Assembly (NCBI RefSeq): GCF_023223645.1
Contig: NZ_JALKBY010000001.1
Coordinates: forward strand, 62,001-126,000
Direction of reading: 5' to 3'
Source: Natroniella sulfidigena
GTDB lineage: Bacteria; Bacillota; Halanaerobiia; Halobacteroidales; Halobacteroidaceae
Length of the DNA stretch: 64,000 bases
In this document: positions 1 through 9,259 of the stretch, piece by piece
How positions within the stretch are numbered: the first letter of the stretch is position 1
Layout: every line of letters begins with the position of its first letter
Position numbers and translations under genes: made by a program
The notes under the pieces: generated by a model
The model's input: only the letters and a program-made list of their open reading frames with translations
Databases searched by the model: none
What the model was told of the DNA's origin: nothing

Positions 1-225
1 CAGGATTCTGAAGCAAGTACAGTTGCATTGCAGGCGACATTGATTGTCCAAGAAGATTTGGAAGAAGATTTGGTTTATGACATCACTGAGGCTATATTTG
101 AGAATCGAGACAGTTTAATTAGTGCTCATGATAGAGCAGAAGAAATTACTGTTGATACAGCTCAAGATGGAATGACTGTTCCTCTTCATTCAGGTGCAGA
201 AAGATACTTTAATGAAGTAGAATAA
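1..225 (+). CDS. TAXI family TRAP transporter solute-binding protein, C-terminal fragment
   Basis: The reading frame is open from the first base, so this is the 3' end of a gene that starts outside the window; only about 74 codons are present. The residues (helical, acidic, with a PLHSGAERYF-like end) resemble the C-terminus of TAXI-type periplasmic or lipoprotein binding subunits of TRAP transporters. The assignment leans on context: the two genes that follow are a DUF1850 protein and a fused TRAP permease, the usual partners of TAXI binding proteins. The family captures a solute outside the membrane and hands it to the permease. The substrate cannot be told from this fragment. Confidence 0.75.
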   Translation, partial: QDSEASTVALQATLIVQEDLEEDLVYDITEAIFENRDSLISAHDRAEEITVDTAQDGMTVPLHSGAERYFNEVE

Positions 226-265
226 GTTCTAAATAGTGAGAGGAGGAATCCGGGCATTAGTTCAA

Positions 266-796
266 ATGTCCGGATATCATTTTATGGACTTCTTTTCTAA
301 AAAATCGGTTGTGATAATAGTAACTATTATGGTTGTAGTTAGTTTCTTTTTATTAGAAGATGAACTATTGGTAATTAAAGATGGAGCAGAGAATATCAGA
401 TGGGAAGTTGCTAGTCAAGATGAGTTGGAATTTGCAATTGGATATCTACATTCAGTAGCTAAAACCCCTGTTTGGGAGTTTTTTAAAATTAAGGATGGAC
501 AGTTATATTTAGTGGCAACTGAGTATCAATCTTATGGAGCTGGCTTGCCTTTTTTAGATCAGAATAATCATAGTATTCAAGATGATAAATTTAAAATTGA
601 GGAGATTGACCAAAGGTTAGATTATATTCCATTGTTAATTGGAAATGAAACTGAACATAAATTTTTAATTGAAGGCCAGGAGTATGAATTATATAAAGTA
701 GTAGAACCAACGAAAAGAGTCAAAATTGACCTTATAACTGATAGAAAATTTAGAATTTGGAAGAGGGAGGTAGTAAGATGGATGACAAGAAATTAA
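266..796 (+). CDS. DUF1850 domain protein of the TAXI-TRAP operon
   Basis: A small protein of about 176 residues with one hydrophobic N-terminal segment (signal anchor), followed by a soluble domain carrying the DUF1850 hallmarks: a YLHSVAKTPVWE stretch and a later YGAGLP motif. DUF1850 genes typically sit between TAXI binding proteins and fused TRAP permeases, as here; their molecular role is not established. The start is uncertain. A good AGGAGG lies at 241-246 but no in-frame ATG or GTG follows at normal spacing; ATG 266 and ATG 284 are the candidates, and GTG 236 lies upstream of the ribosome site. The 3' end overlaps the permease start by 19 bases, which suggests translational coupling. 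Confidence 0.8.
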   Translation: MSGYHFMDFFSKKSVVIIVTIMVVVSFFLLEDELLVIKDGAENIRWEVASQDELEFAIGYLHSVAKTPVWEFFKIKDGQLYLVATEYQSYGAGLPFLDQNNHSIQDDKFKIEEIDQRLDYIPLLIGNETEHKFLIEGQEYELYKVVEPTKRVKIDLITDRKFRIWKREVVRWMTRN

Positions 797-2724
797 GTAT
801 AGAATCTAAGAGTGATGAAGATTTATTAGAAGAAGTTGGTGTTATAGGTGAATTAAAGGAATACAAGGGGAGTATGGCAATTTTTGTTACAGTACTTGCA
901 GTTATGATGTCATTATTTCATCTTTATACAGCAGGGTTTGGAGTTTTATTGGCTTTAAAGCAACGAGCAGTTCATTTAGGTTTTGTTTTAGTTTTAATCT
1001 TTTTGATTTATCCGCTTCGCGGAAAGTTAGCTGACAATAAGCTGTTGAGGAAGGTTGATTATTTATTAGCTACTTTAGGGGTTATCGTCAGTGGTTATTT
1101 AGTCGTTAACTATCAAGAATTAGTTCATAGAGCAGGAGCTTTTACTACCTTAGATCAGGTGATGGCAGTAATTGCAATTGTTTTAGTATTAGAAGCAACA
1201 AGGCGGTCAATCGGTTGGGAGTTGCCTGCAATTTCCGTATTGTTCTTATTGTATGCTTACTTTGGCCCTCAGATGCCAGCTATGTTAGGACATAGAGGTT
1301 ATTCTTTTACTAGAATTGCTAGCCACATGTACTTTACAACTGAAGGGATTTTTGGTATTCCTTTAGGGGTTTCAGCTACATATGTATTCTTATTTTTACT
1401 ATTGGGTGCTTTTGCTAAAAGGACAGGATTGGGTGATTTATTTATTGATTTGGCAATGGCTTTAACAGGTAGAACGACTGGTGGCCCAGCTAAAGCAGCA
1501 ATAATCTCTAGTGGGTTTATGGGTTCAATTTCAGGAAGTTCTGTTGCCAATACAGTAACAACTGGTTCTTTTACAATTCCTCTAATGCAGAATGTAGGTT
1601 ATAAGGGTTATTTTGCAGCAGGAGTAGAGGCAGCTGCTTCTACTGGGGGACAGATAATGCCACCAATTATGGGAGCAGCAGCTTTTATTATGTCTGAGTT
1701 TATTGGAGTACCTTATATGGAGATAGCAAGAGCAGCTATTTTACCAGCTTTGTTATATTATTTAGCAGTTGGTTTTATGGTTCACTTTGAAGCTAAGCGG
1801 TTAGGGCTAAGTGGAATGAGCAAAGAGAACGTTCCTAATGTTATGGAAGTTTTAAAGACAAAGGGCCAAATGATAATTCCTTTAGTAGCTATTTTCTATT
1901 ATTTATTCGCTGGATATACTCCTTTAAGAGCTGCTTTTATTGGGATTGTTTTATCCTTTGTATTATGTTATTTACGAGAGGAAACAAGAATGAGTTGGCA
2001 GGATATAGTTGATACTTTAGAAGAAGGGGCCAAATCTGCTTTAGGTGTAGCAGCTGCTTGTGCTTGTGTTGGTTTTATAGTAGGGGTTACTACATTGACA
2101 GGGTTAGGTCTTAGATTTGCTAACTTAATCATCTCTTTAGCTCAAGGGAATTTATTTTTAGCTTTATTCTATACGATGATTGCTTGTACTATCTTAGGTA
2201 AAGGGTTACCTACAACAGCTACTTATATTGTTTTAGCTTCAATGGCAGCCCCAGCTTTAGTAGAGTTAGGTGTTCCAATTTTAGCAGCACACTTATTTGT
2301 ATTATACTTTGGGGTAGTGGCAGATTTGACGCCACCAGCTGCATTAGCAGCTTACGCTGGAGCAGGAATTGCAGGTTCTAATCCTTTTAAGACTGGAATT
2401 ACGGCGATTAAATTGGCGATTGCTGGTTTTGTAGTTCCGTTTGTCTTTGCCTATTCACCATCCTTGTTATTAATTGATACTACTACTTTAGAAGTTGTTT
2501 TAATTATAGTCACTTCTATTATAAGTGTCTTTGCCTTAGCAGGAGGAATACTGGGCTATTTAAAGCGAGAAGTTAGTATGGTAGAACGACTCTTGTTATT
2601 AGTCGGTGGGTTGGCTCTATTAACGCCTTACTTATTAGCAGATCTTGTTGGTTTAATAATTTTAGGTGTAGTTTGGTTTATGCAGAGTCAACCATTAGGG
2701 CAGGCAGTTGAGAGTGAAGTGTAA
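778..2724 (+). CDS. TRAP transporter permease, fused small and large membrane subunits (DctQM type)
   Basis: A 648-residue polytopic membrane protein with many hydrophobic segments after a short acidic cytoplasmic N-terminus. It matches the TAXI-associated TRAP permeases in which the 4-TM DctQ-like and 12-TM DctM-like parts are fused. Small-residue-rich loops such as SGSSVANTVTTGS (around residues 255-270) and TGGQIMPPIMGAAAF are typical of the large DctM subunit. It would drive secondary, cation-coupled solute uptake with the binding protein. The ATG at 778 is chosen because GGGAGG ends 7 bases before it; an upstream TTG at 757 would extend into the preceding gene. It is the last gene of the operon; an inverted-repeat element follows. 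Confidence 0.9.
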   Translation: MDDKKLSIESKSDEDLLEEVGVIGELKEYKGSMAIFVTVLAVMMSLFHLYTAGFGVLLALKQRAVHLGFVLVLIFLIYPLRGKLADNKLLRKVDYLLATLGVIVSGYLVVNYQELVHRAGAFTTLDQVMAVIAIVLVLEATRRSIGWELPAISVLFLLYAYFGPQMPAMLGHRGYSFTRIASHMYFTTEGIFGIPLGVSATYVFLFLLLGAFAKRTGLGDLFIDLAMALTGRTTGGPAKAAIISSGFMGSISGSSVANTVTTGSFTIPLMQNVGYKGYFAAGVEAAASTGGQIMPPIMGAAAFIMSEFIGVPYMEIARAAILPALLYYLAVGFMVHFEAKRLGLSGMSKENVPNVMEVLKTKGQMIIPLVAIFYYLFAGYTPLRAAFIGIVLSFVLCYLREETRMSWQDIVDTLEEGAKSALGVAAACACVGFIVGVTTLTGLGLRFANLIISLAQGNLFLALFYTMIACTILGKGLPTTATYIVLASMAAPALVELGVPILAAHLFVLYFGVVADLTPPAALAAYAGAGIAGSNPFKTGITAIKLAIAGFVVPFVFAYSPSLLLIDTTTLEVVLIIVTSIISVFALAGGILGYLKREVSMVERLLLLVGGLALLTPYLLADLVGLIILGVVWFMQSQPLGQAVESEV

Positions 2725-2725
2725 G

Positions 2726-2991
2726 GTAATATTGTGCCACTTTCGTGCCACAATATAGTTGACAGTTGACAGTGAACAGTTTACAGTTAAGATCAAAACC
2801 TTAAAAACTTAAGACCTCTGAAATGTCTTATGTTTTCAGCTTTAGAGTGGTTTTGACTTTGAGATTTTAATGGTTTTAACTGTCAACCGTCCCTGCAGGT
2901 CTTTGTCAAGACCTTTCGTGAAACCCATAGAAACCATATCTACTGTAAACTGTACACTGATATTTAGTAGCAAAGTGCCACTAAATATTAA
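2726..2991. repeat. Heptamer inverted-repeat element, copy 1
   Basis: The gap after the TRAP operon starts with a small inverted repeat around 2731-2755. Degenerate 7-bp units (GTTGACA, GTGAACA, GTTTACA) follow at about 2757-2790, then a roughly 90-base middle, complementary heptamers (ACTGTAA, ACTGTAC) at 2879-2890 and 2940-2960, and a hairpin at 2960-2990 built on a TAGTGGCA-type stem. Similar elements occur at 7.8, 14.1, 20.0, 32.4 and 33.8 kb. No gene is seen here. Confidence 0.8.
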
Positions 2992-4184
2992 TAAATCAAC
3001 AACTCAGGATTTTTCAATAAAGAAAGATCTTGAGTTGGATCTCCTTTAACCCCAATTAATTGGGGTTTTTTACTTTTTTGTATACTTCCTAGCTCTGATT
3101 GACCAATTATTTGAGCATTGGAATAAGTAGCAACTTTGATAATCTCTAATGGCGATAAGGAAGTTTGGTTGAATAAATTCAACTCTTGCCACAAGGAGTG
3201 ACCATGCTTAACTTGGTAAGCTCCTGCATCGGTTCCAATCCCTAACTTAACTCCTAAATCAGCTCCTTTATCGATCATTTCAAGCTGGGTGTGGTAGGAT
3301 TTCTTGATTACTTCCTGTTGGTTTGGAGAGTACTCATCTGCTACCAATAACTGATTGGCGACTGGTACTACAGTTGGAATCCAGGGGATTTGAGTTTCAG
3401 CTAGTAGTTTTAGAGATTCTTTAGATATAAAATAACCATGTTCGATACTATCTACTTCAGCTTTGATAGCACGGCGGACTGCTTGATCGGAGCTAGCATG
3501 AGCCATTACTTTTAAACCATATTGCCGGGCCAACGCAACAATCCGCTTTAACTCCTGCTCGCTGAATTGAATCTCTCCTACTTCTCCATAATTGCTGAAG
3601 CTGATGATCCCTGAGACTAGGACTTTTAGCTGGTCGCTACCTGAATTATAAATTTCTTTGATTCTTCGTTTTAGATCTGATTTAGTTTTGACAGCGGTAC
3701 CTAGAAATGAGCCATAGTGATCTTCTTTATAGATTGCTTGACCAGTAGCGATAATCTTCGGAATGAGAGTTGAGCTAGAAGCCACTTTTTGTTGATAATT
3801 GAGGGCGATGTTGGCCCGGTCGCCACCATCTCGGACTGCTACTATTCCTTGCTGTAAGGTAGCTGTTAGCTGCTTAGTGATTCTTTTGTTAGTTTTAACT
3901 GGTGATTTCCACTCTTCGATTGTCTTTTTGAAGTTGGCCCCATCTAATGCTAGGTGGACATGAGCATCAATTAGGCCTGGTAGGATAGTGAAATTATTTA
4001 GAGTAAGTTGTTCGTAAGGTTCAAAGTTTTGGTTGAAATATTTTTCTTGCGCTATGATTTTTTTGATCTTGCCTTCTTCAATAAGTATAGCTTGCTTTTG
4101 TTGTGGTTGATTAGTGATTCCATCAATTAACTTTCCGACCAGAATAGCTACTTTTTCATTAGGATTAATTTGTTTAATCTTCAT
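2988..4184 (-). CDS. Amidohydrolase family metal-dependent hydrolase
   Basis: A 398-residue protein of the amidohydrolase superfamily (TIM-barrel metal-dependent hydrolases related to imidazolonepropionase and prolidase-like peptidases). Metal-binding signatures are visible in order: GLIDAHVHLALDG near residue 70 (HxH), MAHASS and IEHGYF in the middle (His ligands), and GIGTDAGAY near residue 320 (catalytic Asp). It is cytoplasmic with no signal peptide, and the substrate cannot be assigned; hydrolysis of a cyclic amide or an aminoacyl-type bond is the family expectation. The gene stands alone on the minus strand between the TRAP and folate operons. GGAGCATTACTG precedes the ATG at 4184. Confidence 0.85.
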   Translation of the reverse strand: MKIKQINPNEKVAILVGKLIDGITNQPQQKQAILIEEGKIKKIIAQEKYFNQNFEPYEQLTLNNFTILPGLIDAHVHLALDGANFKKTIEEWKSPVKTNKRITKQLTATLQQGIVAVRDGGDRANIALNYQQKVASSSTLIPKIIATGQAIYKEDHYGSFLGTAVKTKSDLKRRIKEIYNSGSDQLKVLVSGIISFSNYGEVGEIQFSEQELKRIVALARQYGLKVMAHASSDQAVRRAIKAEVDSIEHGYFISKESLKLLAETQIPWIPTVVPVANQLLVADEYSPNQQEVIKKSYHTQLEMIDKGADLGVKLGIGTDAGAYQVKHGHSLWQELNLFNQTSLSPLEIIKVATYSNAQIIGQSELGSIQKSKKPQLIGVKGDPTQDLSLLKNPELLIY

Positions 4185-4342
4185 CAGTAATGCTCCTTTA
4201 TTAATTAATTTTATCTAAAATTAAATGGTACAAGGAAAAATCGAGTTAACTGTCGAACTGTTATTGAGGTAGTTGGCCTAGTCCCTATTATAATAAATTT
4301 TTTAGTAGTTTAAAATGATAGTATCTAAATTTTCTAAAAAAT

Positions 4343-4371
4343 TTGTCAAGCTGAGACTATTTTGATATAAT
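4343..4371 (+). promoter_or_regulatory. Sigma-A type promoter of the folate operon
   Basis: TTGTCA at 4343-4348 and TATAAT at 4366-4371 are separated by exactly 17 bases. They lie 40 bases upstream of the pabA start. Confidence 0.6.
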
Positions 4372-4410
4372 TAGGGATGTTGAAAATAAGGCGGGATAGG
4401 AGGAATCCCA

Positions 4411-5007
4411 TTGATTTTAATGATAGATAATTATGATTCATTTACTTATAATTTAGTCCAATTTTTAGAAGAACTAGGAGAGGAACTAGTAGTTAAGAGA
4501 AATGATAAGATTACGATTGAGGAGATAGAAGAGCTAAATCCAGAGTTGATAGTTATTTCGCCTGGTCCTTGTACTCCTTTAGAAGCAGGGATTTCAAGAA
4601 AGGTAGTGACCCATTTTAAAGGGAAGAAGCCTATTTTAGGAATCTGTTTAGGGCATCAAGTTATCGCTTATGTCTTTGGAGGTAAGGTAGTTAAGGCACT
4701 GAAGCCTGTTCATGGCAAAGTACATGCTATTGAACATCAAAACAAAGGTGTCTTCAAAGAACTTAATAATCCTTTAAAGGTGACAAGGTATCACTCTCTA
4801 GTTGTCGAAAGGGATAGCTTACCACAAGAGTTAGAGATTACAGCCGAAACTGAGCAGGGAGAGATTATGGGGCTTAGACATCGAGATTATTTGATAGAAG
4901 GAGTTCAATTCCATCCTGAAGCAATCTTGACAGAGCAAGGACATAATTTATTAGAGAATTTTATTATTGAAGCAAAAGGAGCAAGTAATAATGATCACAG
5001 AAATTAA
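4411..5007 (+). CDS. pabA: Aminodeoxychorismate synthase glutamine amidotransferase (PabA/TrpG)
   Basis: This 198-residue class I glutamine amidotransferase releases ammonia from glutamine for the partner PabB, which uses it to aminate chorismate. The triad is visible: Cys79 in GICLGHQ, His168 and Glu170 in the HPE motif. The MILMIDNYDSFTYNLVQ start is typical of PabA/TrpG. The start is TTG at 4411, supported by AGGAGG at 4398-4403 seven bases before it; a later ATG would cut into the conserved first strand. Its place directly before pabB and pabC marks it as folate-directed, although such subunits can also serve tryptophan synthesis. Confidence 0.93.
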   Translation: MILMIDNYDSFTYNLVQFLEELGEELVVKRNDKITIEEIEELNPELIVISPGPCTPLEAGISRKVVTHFKGKKPILGICLGHQVIAYVFGGKVVKALKPVHGKVHAIEHQNKGVFKELNNPLKVTRYHSLVVERDSLPQELEITAETEQGEIMGLRHRDYLIEGVQFHPEAILTEQGHNLLENFIIEAKGASNNDHRN

Positions 5008-6340
5008 GACAGACCTAGATGTATTTGAAATATATACATTATTTAAGGATGATGATCATAGTTTTATTCTTGATAGTTCATTACATGAAAATAGATTAGG
5101 AAGATATTCGTTTATAAGTGCCAATCCATTTAAGATTTTAAAGTATAAGGATAGTGATTTAAATCCACTAGACGAGTTGCGTAAGGAATTAGCTAACTAT
5201 GAAGTAGAAAATGAGACTCATCTTCCATTTGTTGGGGGGGCAGTAGGTTATTTATCCTATGATCTATGCCATTATATAGAGGGTTTGCCACGGACAGCGG
5301 TAGATGATGTCAAGATACCTGATCTTTATTTTGGTTTATATGATTGGGTAATAGTTGTTGATCACTTTGAAGATGAGACTTATCTAGCTACCCCAGATCT
5401 CGATCCAGTCAAAGAAGAGAAATTAATGACAGAGGTGCTGAGGCGAATTGAATTAGGGGAGCAAGAAGGAATACCAGCTATCTGCTACCAACAGCCGGAT
5501 TACCCTGCGGTTAAAATAGAGTCTAACTTTGCAAGAGATGATTACTTAGCAGCAATCGAAAAGGTGAGAGACTATATTATGGCTGGTGATATTTATCAAG
5601 CCAATTTGACGCAGAGATTTAAAGGTCAGGTAGAGATGTCAAGTTATGAATTATATCGTGATTTAAGAAGGATTAGTCCAGCTCCATTTGGATCTTTTTT
5701 AAATTTTGCTGAGGTAGATATTCTTTCTAATTCACCTGAGCGATTTATTAAGGTTGAGGATCGGGTGGTTGAAACGAGGCCGATTAAAGGGACTAGGCCA
5801 CGTGGTGAAACCCCTGAGGAAGATTTGAGACTTAAAGAGGAGCTATATAATAGTGAAAAAGATCGAGCTGAGTTATTAATGATCGTTGATTTAGAGAGAA
5901 ATGATCTAGGGAGGGTTTCTAAGACAGGAACGGTCAAAGTTCCTGAACTATTTGAGTTAGAAGAGTATGCTAATGTACATCATCTAGTAGCTACAGTAGA
6001 AGGAGAGTTAAAAGAGGATAATGATTTAATTGATCTGATTGAAGCAACCTTTCCAGGGGGTTCGATTACGGGAGCACCTAAGATTAGATCAATGGAGATT
6101 ATAGATGAGTTAGAACCGACCCAAAGAAATGTTTATACAGGTTCGATCGGTTATTTTGGATTTGATGGTAGTCTTGATTTAAATATAGCAATCAGAACTA
6201 TTGTTAAAAAGAATGAAGATATTTATTTTCAAGTTGGTGGTGGAATAACTTGGGATTCTAATCCAGAAGAGGAGTATGATGAAACACTTGATAAAGCCAA
6301 GTCGATAATAAATGCTGTGAGGGGTTATTATGAAGAATAA
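4991..6340 (+). CDS. pabB: Aminodeoxychorismate synthase component I
   Basis: A 449-residue chorismate-utilising enzyme that converts chorismate and ammonia from PabA to 4-amino-4-deoxychorismate. The C-terminal chorismate-binding domain carries PIKGTRPRGE (the Lys at about residue 265 is characteristic of PabB, whereas TrpE has Ala there) and GGSITGAPKIRSMEI. ATG 4991 gives an overlap of 17 bases with pabA and keeps the N-terminal domain intact. The overlaps pabA-pabB-pabC indicate one translationally coupled unit. The PIKGT lysine is the main reason for calling it PabB rather than anthranilate synthase. Confidence 0.94.
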   Translation: MITEIKTDLDVFEIYTLFKDDDHSFILDSSLHENRLGRYSFISANPFKILKYKDSDLNPLDELRKELANYEVENETHLPFVGGAVGYLSYDLCHYIEGLPRTAVDDVKIPDLYFGLYDWVIVVDHFEDETYLATPDLDPVKEEKLMTEVLRRIELGEQEGIPAICYQQPDYPAVKIESNFARDDYLAAIEKVRDYIMAGDIYQANLTQRFKGQVEMSSYELYRDLRRISPAPFGSFLNFAEVDILSNSPERFIKVEDRVVETRPIKGTRPRGETPEEDLRLKEELYNSEKDRAELLMIVDLERNDLGRVSKTGTVKVPELFELEEYANVHHLVATVEGELKEDNDLIDLIEATFPGGSITGAPKIRSMEIIDELEPTQRNVYTGSIGYFGFDGSLDLNIAIRTIVKKNEDIYFQVGGGITWDSNPEEEYDETLDKAKSIINAVRGYYEE

Positions 6341-7091
6341 GCTCTCTTTTAGTAGTGAGTTGGCAAAGTTTGGTGTGGGATTATTTGAAACGATGAAGGT
6401 GATTGGCGGTAGGGTTATATTTTTAGAGGAGCATTTAGATAGGTTGTATGATGGTCTTGCTGATTTGGAAATTCCAATTGAAGTTAGTAAGGAAGAGTTA
6501 GAGCAGGAGATTTTGGATTATGTCGAGGGAATGGAAGATCAAGCATTGCGGGTTACAGTCTGTGATGAAGGATATAATTTTTCTACTCGTGAGATACCTT
6601 ATCAGCCAGAAGATTATCAGCGTGGTTACAAGGTGATGTTGGCCCCGCTTAAGAGAGGGCAGAGTACTTTATATCAGTACAAAACGACCAATTATTTTGC
6701 TAGTCTTTACTCCAAAAGAGCAGCATTGAAAAAGGGATATGACGAAGCATTATTCGTTAATTTAGATGACTTAGTATTAGAAGGCTCGATGACCAATCTC
6801 TTCTTTATTGCAGGAGATAAAGTAGTAACTCCTAAGAGTGATTTGGGTTTGTTACCAGGAATAATTAGGGGGAAGGTAATTGAGATAGTTAAGGAGCTAG
6901 GGGTTGAGCTTGAGTTGACTGAGATTAAGTTAGCTGAATTAGATAGATTTGAAGCTGTATTTGCTACTAATAGTCTGGTGGATTTGATCAAGGTCAAAGA
7001 GATTGAAGATATATCATATGAGGATAATAATCGATTATTTGCTCAGATTAAACAATGCTTTAAGGAACAGGTATATGGTTTTTTAAAATGA
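6330..7091 (+). CDS. pabC: Aminodeoxychorismate lyase (class IV aminotransferase fold)
   Basis: A 253-residue PLP enzyme of the branched-chain-aminotransferase fold. It would split aminodeoxychorismate into p-aminobenzoate and pyruvate. It shows the FGVGLFETMKV opening, Lys118 in YKTTNY as the likely Schiff-base lysine, and EGSMTNLFF, the motif binding the PLP ring edge. D-amino-acid aminotransferases share this fold, but the 11-base overlap with pabB makes PabC much the best call. A GTG-started folE follows after about 40 bases. Confidence 0.9.
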   Translation: MKNKLSFSSELAKFGVGLFETMKVIGGRVIFLEEHLDRLYDGLADLEIPIEVSKEELEQEILDYVEGMEDQALRVTVCDEGYNFSTREIPYQPEDYQRGYKVMLAPLKRGQSTLYQYKTTNYFASLYSKRAALKKGYDEALFVNLDDLVLEGSMTNLFFIAGDKVVTPKSDLGLLPGIIRGKVIEIVKELGVELELTEIKLAELDRFEAVFATNSLVDLIKVKEIEDISYEDNNRLFAQIKQCFKEQVYGFLK

Positions 7092-7133
7092 TCTAAACAA
7101 TCTAACTTAAAATTTAGAAGGGATGAGTGAAGA

Positions 7134-7697
7134 GTGGATACGAAGAAGATAGAGAATGCTGTGAGAGATATTTTAGAAGCGATAGGTGAAGATCCTGAAC
7201 GGGAGGGGTTAAGAAATACTCCAAAAAGGGTAGCTAAGATGTATGGAGAGATCTTTTCTGGAGTCAATAAAGATCCTAAAGAGATGCTTGAGCTTCATTT
7301 TGAAGATGAACGTTATGAAGAGTTGGTATTATTAAAGGATATAAACTTTTATTCAATCTGTGAACATCATTTGATACCCTTTTTTGGGAAGGCACATGTA
7401 GCTTATATCCCTAAAGATGGCAGGGTAACTGGGCTGTCAAGATTGGTTAGTGTTATAGAAACAATAGCTCAAAGGCCGCAACTGCAAGAACGGATGACTA
7501 AGACGGTAGCAGATAATATAATGGAAGTTTTAGAGCCGTATGGTGTAGTGTTAGTGATTGAGGCGGAACATATGTGTATGACGATGAGAGGGGTTAAAAA
7601 GCCTGGAACTAAGACGATAACTTCAGCAGTTAGGGGTAAATTTACTGAAGATACTGCTGCTAGAAATGAAGTAATGTCTTTGATTAATAATAAATAA
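7134..7697 (+). CDS. folE: GTP cyclohydrolase I
   Basis: This 187-residue enzyme makes 7,8-dihydroneopterin triphosphate from GTP, the first step of the pterin branch. Zinc ligands are visible: Cys76 and His79 in [12 protein letters not shown], and Cys148 in HMCMTMRG. The N-terminal helix and the [16 protein letters not shown] motif are standard. Its length matches the short bacterial form. It starts with GTG at 7134, preceded by a weak GGATGAGTGAAGA purine stretch. It lies between pabC and a 390-base repeat-filled gap before folP. Confidence 0.95.
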   Translation: MDTKKIENAVRDILEAIGEDPEREGLRNTPKRVAKMYGEIFSGVNKDPKEMLELHFEDERYEELVLLKDINFYSICEHHLIPFFGKAHVAYIPKDGRVTGLSRLVSVIETIAQRPQLQERMTKTVADNIMEVLEPYGVVLVIEAEHMCMTMRGVKKPGTKTITSAVRGKFTEDTAARNEVMSLINNK

Positions 7698-7751
7698 TTG
7701 TCGTAAAAATTAGAAATAAATATAGGTCTCTAACTTTAGAGTGAAGTTTTA

Positions 7752-8060
7752 TTACAATATTGTGTCACTTTCGATATGCTATTAACATGAGGAAAGTTTC
7801 TCGTTCGGAAAGATTTTTTCTGAGTTTCTAAGACTCACCTCCAATCAAACAAGAGCAAGTTAATTTTAAAATAGGAAAATTAACTAATTCATGCTCTGAT
7901 TTGATTTCCGGTTCATCAAGAAACTAAACGAAAAAATCTAGATGTCACTGCGAAACATTCCTCATGATAGTTTGGATTTGTTTTAATGATTTTAACTGTC
8001 AACTGTACACTGTAAACTGTCAACTGATATAAAGTGGCAAAGTGCCACTTTATATCAATT
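7752..8060. repeat. Large palindromic element plus heptamers, copy 1
   Basis: A long imperfect palindrome spans 7786-7967: an outer arm starting CATGAGGAAAGTTTC pairs with an end reading GAAACATTCCTCATG, and an inner arm around AGAGCAAGTTAATTTT pairs with AAAATTAACTAATTCATGCT. Heptamer units follow (about 7990-8030), then a near-perfect hairpin GATATAAAGTGGCA/TGCCACTTTATATC at 8029-8059. A nearly identical copy lies at 33831-34123. The element contains no open reading frame of note and separates folE from folP. Confidence 0.85.
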
Positions 8061-8089
8061 AATAAATAGTGGAAGGATGGAGGGATAGT

Positions 8090-8881
8090 ATGTTTGACTT
8101 TGGTTCTAAAACATATATCATGGGAATCTTAAATTTAACTCCTGATAGTTTTTCAGATGGAGGAGAGTACTTCCAGAAGGATGAAGCGGTAAAGCGGGCC
8201 AAAAAGATGGTAGCTCAAGGTGCAGATATTATAGATGTAGGAGCAGAATCAACTCGTCCTGGATCGGAGAAGGTAAGTGCTGAGGAAGAGTTAAGAAGGC
8301 TGACTCCTGTATTAAATAAACTTGTAGCTGAAATTGATGTTCCTATTTCTGTTGATACATATAAAGCAGAAGTAGCTAAAGAGGTTTTAGAGCTAGGAGT
8401 AGATATTATTAATGATGTGCGAGGGTTACAATGGGATGAAGATATGGCTCAGGTAATTGCAGAGTATGATGTACCAGTTGTAACAATGTATAATGGCCGT
8501 TTTTGTAATCATGAAGGAGATATTATTGAGTCGATTAAGAAGTCTCTGTGCAAGAGTATTAGCCTTGCTAAAGATGCAGGGGTTAAAGAGCAAAATATTA
8601 TCTTAGATCCTGGAATTGGTTTTGGGATTAGTGCAGAAGAAAGTATGGAAATTATGCGAAGATTATCAGAATTAAAAAAGTTAGGACATCCTTTATTGCT
8701 AGGTACTTCTAGAAAGTCAATGTTAGGTGAAATACTAGATTTACCTCCGAAAGAACGGGTTGAAGGAACTCTAGCTACAACTGTAATGGGCATTATGCAG
8801 GGTGTAGATATCGTTAGGGTTCATGATATTAAGGAGAATTTAAGAGGTGCCCAAGTAACTGATGCTATCTTTAGAAAGTAG
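8090..8881 (+). CDS. folP: Dihydropteroate synthase
   Basis: A 263-residue TIM-barrel enzyme that joins p-aminobenzoate to the pterin pyrophosphate, the target of sulfonamides. The signatures MGILNLTPDSFSDGG near the start, DVGAESTRPGS around residues 53-63, LDPGIGFG around 170 and GTSRKSMLG around 205 are all present. ATG 8090 has GGAGGG a few bases upstream; an upstream GTG at 8069 would read through the ribosome site. It is followed eight bases later by folB and so leads the folP-folB-folK unit. Confidence 0.96.
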   Translation: MFDFGSKTYIMGILNLTPDSFSDGGEYFQKDEAVKRAKKMVAQGADIIDVGAESTRPGSEKVSAEEELRRLTPVLNKLVAEIDVPISVDTYKAEVAKEVLELGVDIINDVRGLQWDEDMAQVIAEYDVPVVTMYNGRFCNHEGDIIESIKKSLCKSISLAKDAGVKEQNIILDPGIGFGISAEESMEIMRRLSELKKLGHPLLLGTSRKSMLGEILDLPPKERVEGTLATTVMGIMQGVDIVRVHDIKENLRGAQVTDAIFRK

Positions 8882-8889
8882 GGATAATA

Positions 8890-9258
8890 ATGGATAAAGT
8901 AATCTTGAATAATTTAGCCTTTTATGGTTATCATGGAGCATTGAATGCAGAGAATGAAATTGGTCAGAAATTCTTTATAGATTTGGAGTTGTATTCGGAT
9001 TTAAGAAAAGCTGGTAAGAGTGATCAATTAGATGATGCAATCAACTATGCTGAAGTTTATGAATTAATCAAAGAGATATTTTATGCTCAAGATTATAGCC
9101 TGATTGAAGCTTTAGCGGAAGATATAGCCAGTAGTATTTTAGATGATTTTTTAAAGATTGAAGAAGTGATGGTTAGAGTTAAGAAACCGGAAGCACCAGT
9201 TGATGCTATATTTGATCACTTTGGAGTAGAGATTACCAGAAGTCGAGGGAGTAATTAG
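8890..9258 (+). CDS. folB: Dihydroneopterin aldolase
   Basis: A 122-residue protein that cleaves dihydroneopterin to 6-hydroxymethyl-dihydropterin and glycolaldehyde. It shows the family opening ILNNLAFYGYHGALNAEN with the conserved Tyr-His-Gly, Glu in NAENEIGQ, and the C-terminal VRVKKPEAP stretch carrying the catalytic Lys. Its length is standard. It sits 8 bases after folP and one base before the folK start, so the three are cotranscribed. Confidence 0.95.
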   Translation: MDKVILNNLAFYGYHGALNAENEIGQKFFIDLELYSDLRKAGKSDQLDDAINYAEVYELIKEIFYAQDYSLIEALAEDIASSILDDFLKIEEVMVRVKKPEAPVDAIFDHFGVEITRSRGSN

Positions 9259-9259
9259 A

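Noticed and set aside
2757-2991. CRISPR array
   Set aside because: The repeats are short 7-bp tandem units with inverted partners, with no spacers of constant length and no cas genes in the window.
2988-4184. Second imidazolonepropionase
   Set aside because: It shares the amidohydrolase fold, but hutI at 21756 has the specific substrate motifs and operon context; this gene does not.
4991-6340. Anthranilate synthase TrpE
   Set aside because: The PIKGT lysine and the pabA-pabB-pabC-fol context indicate aminodeoxychorismate synthase.
7752-8060. Insertion sequence
   Set aside because: No transposase frame is present in or next to either copy, so only a non-autonomous or RNA-type element is supportable.
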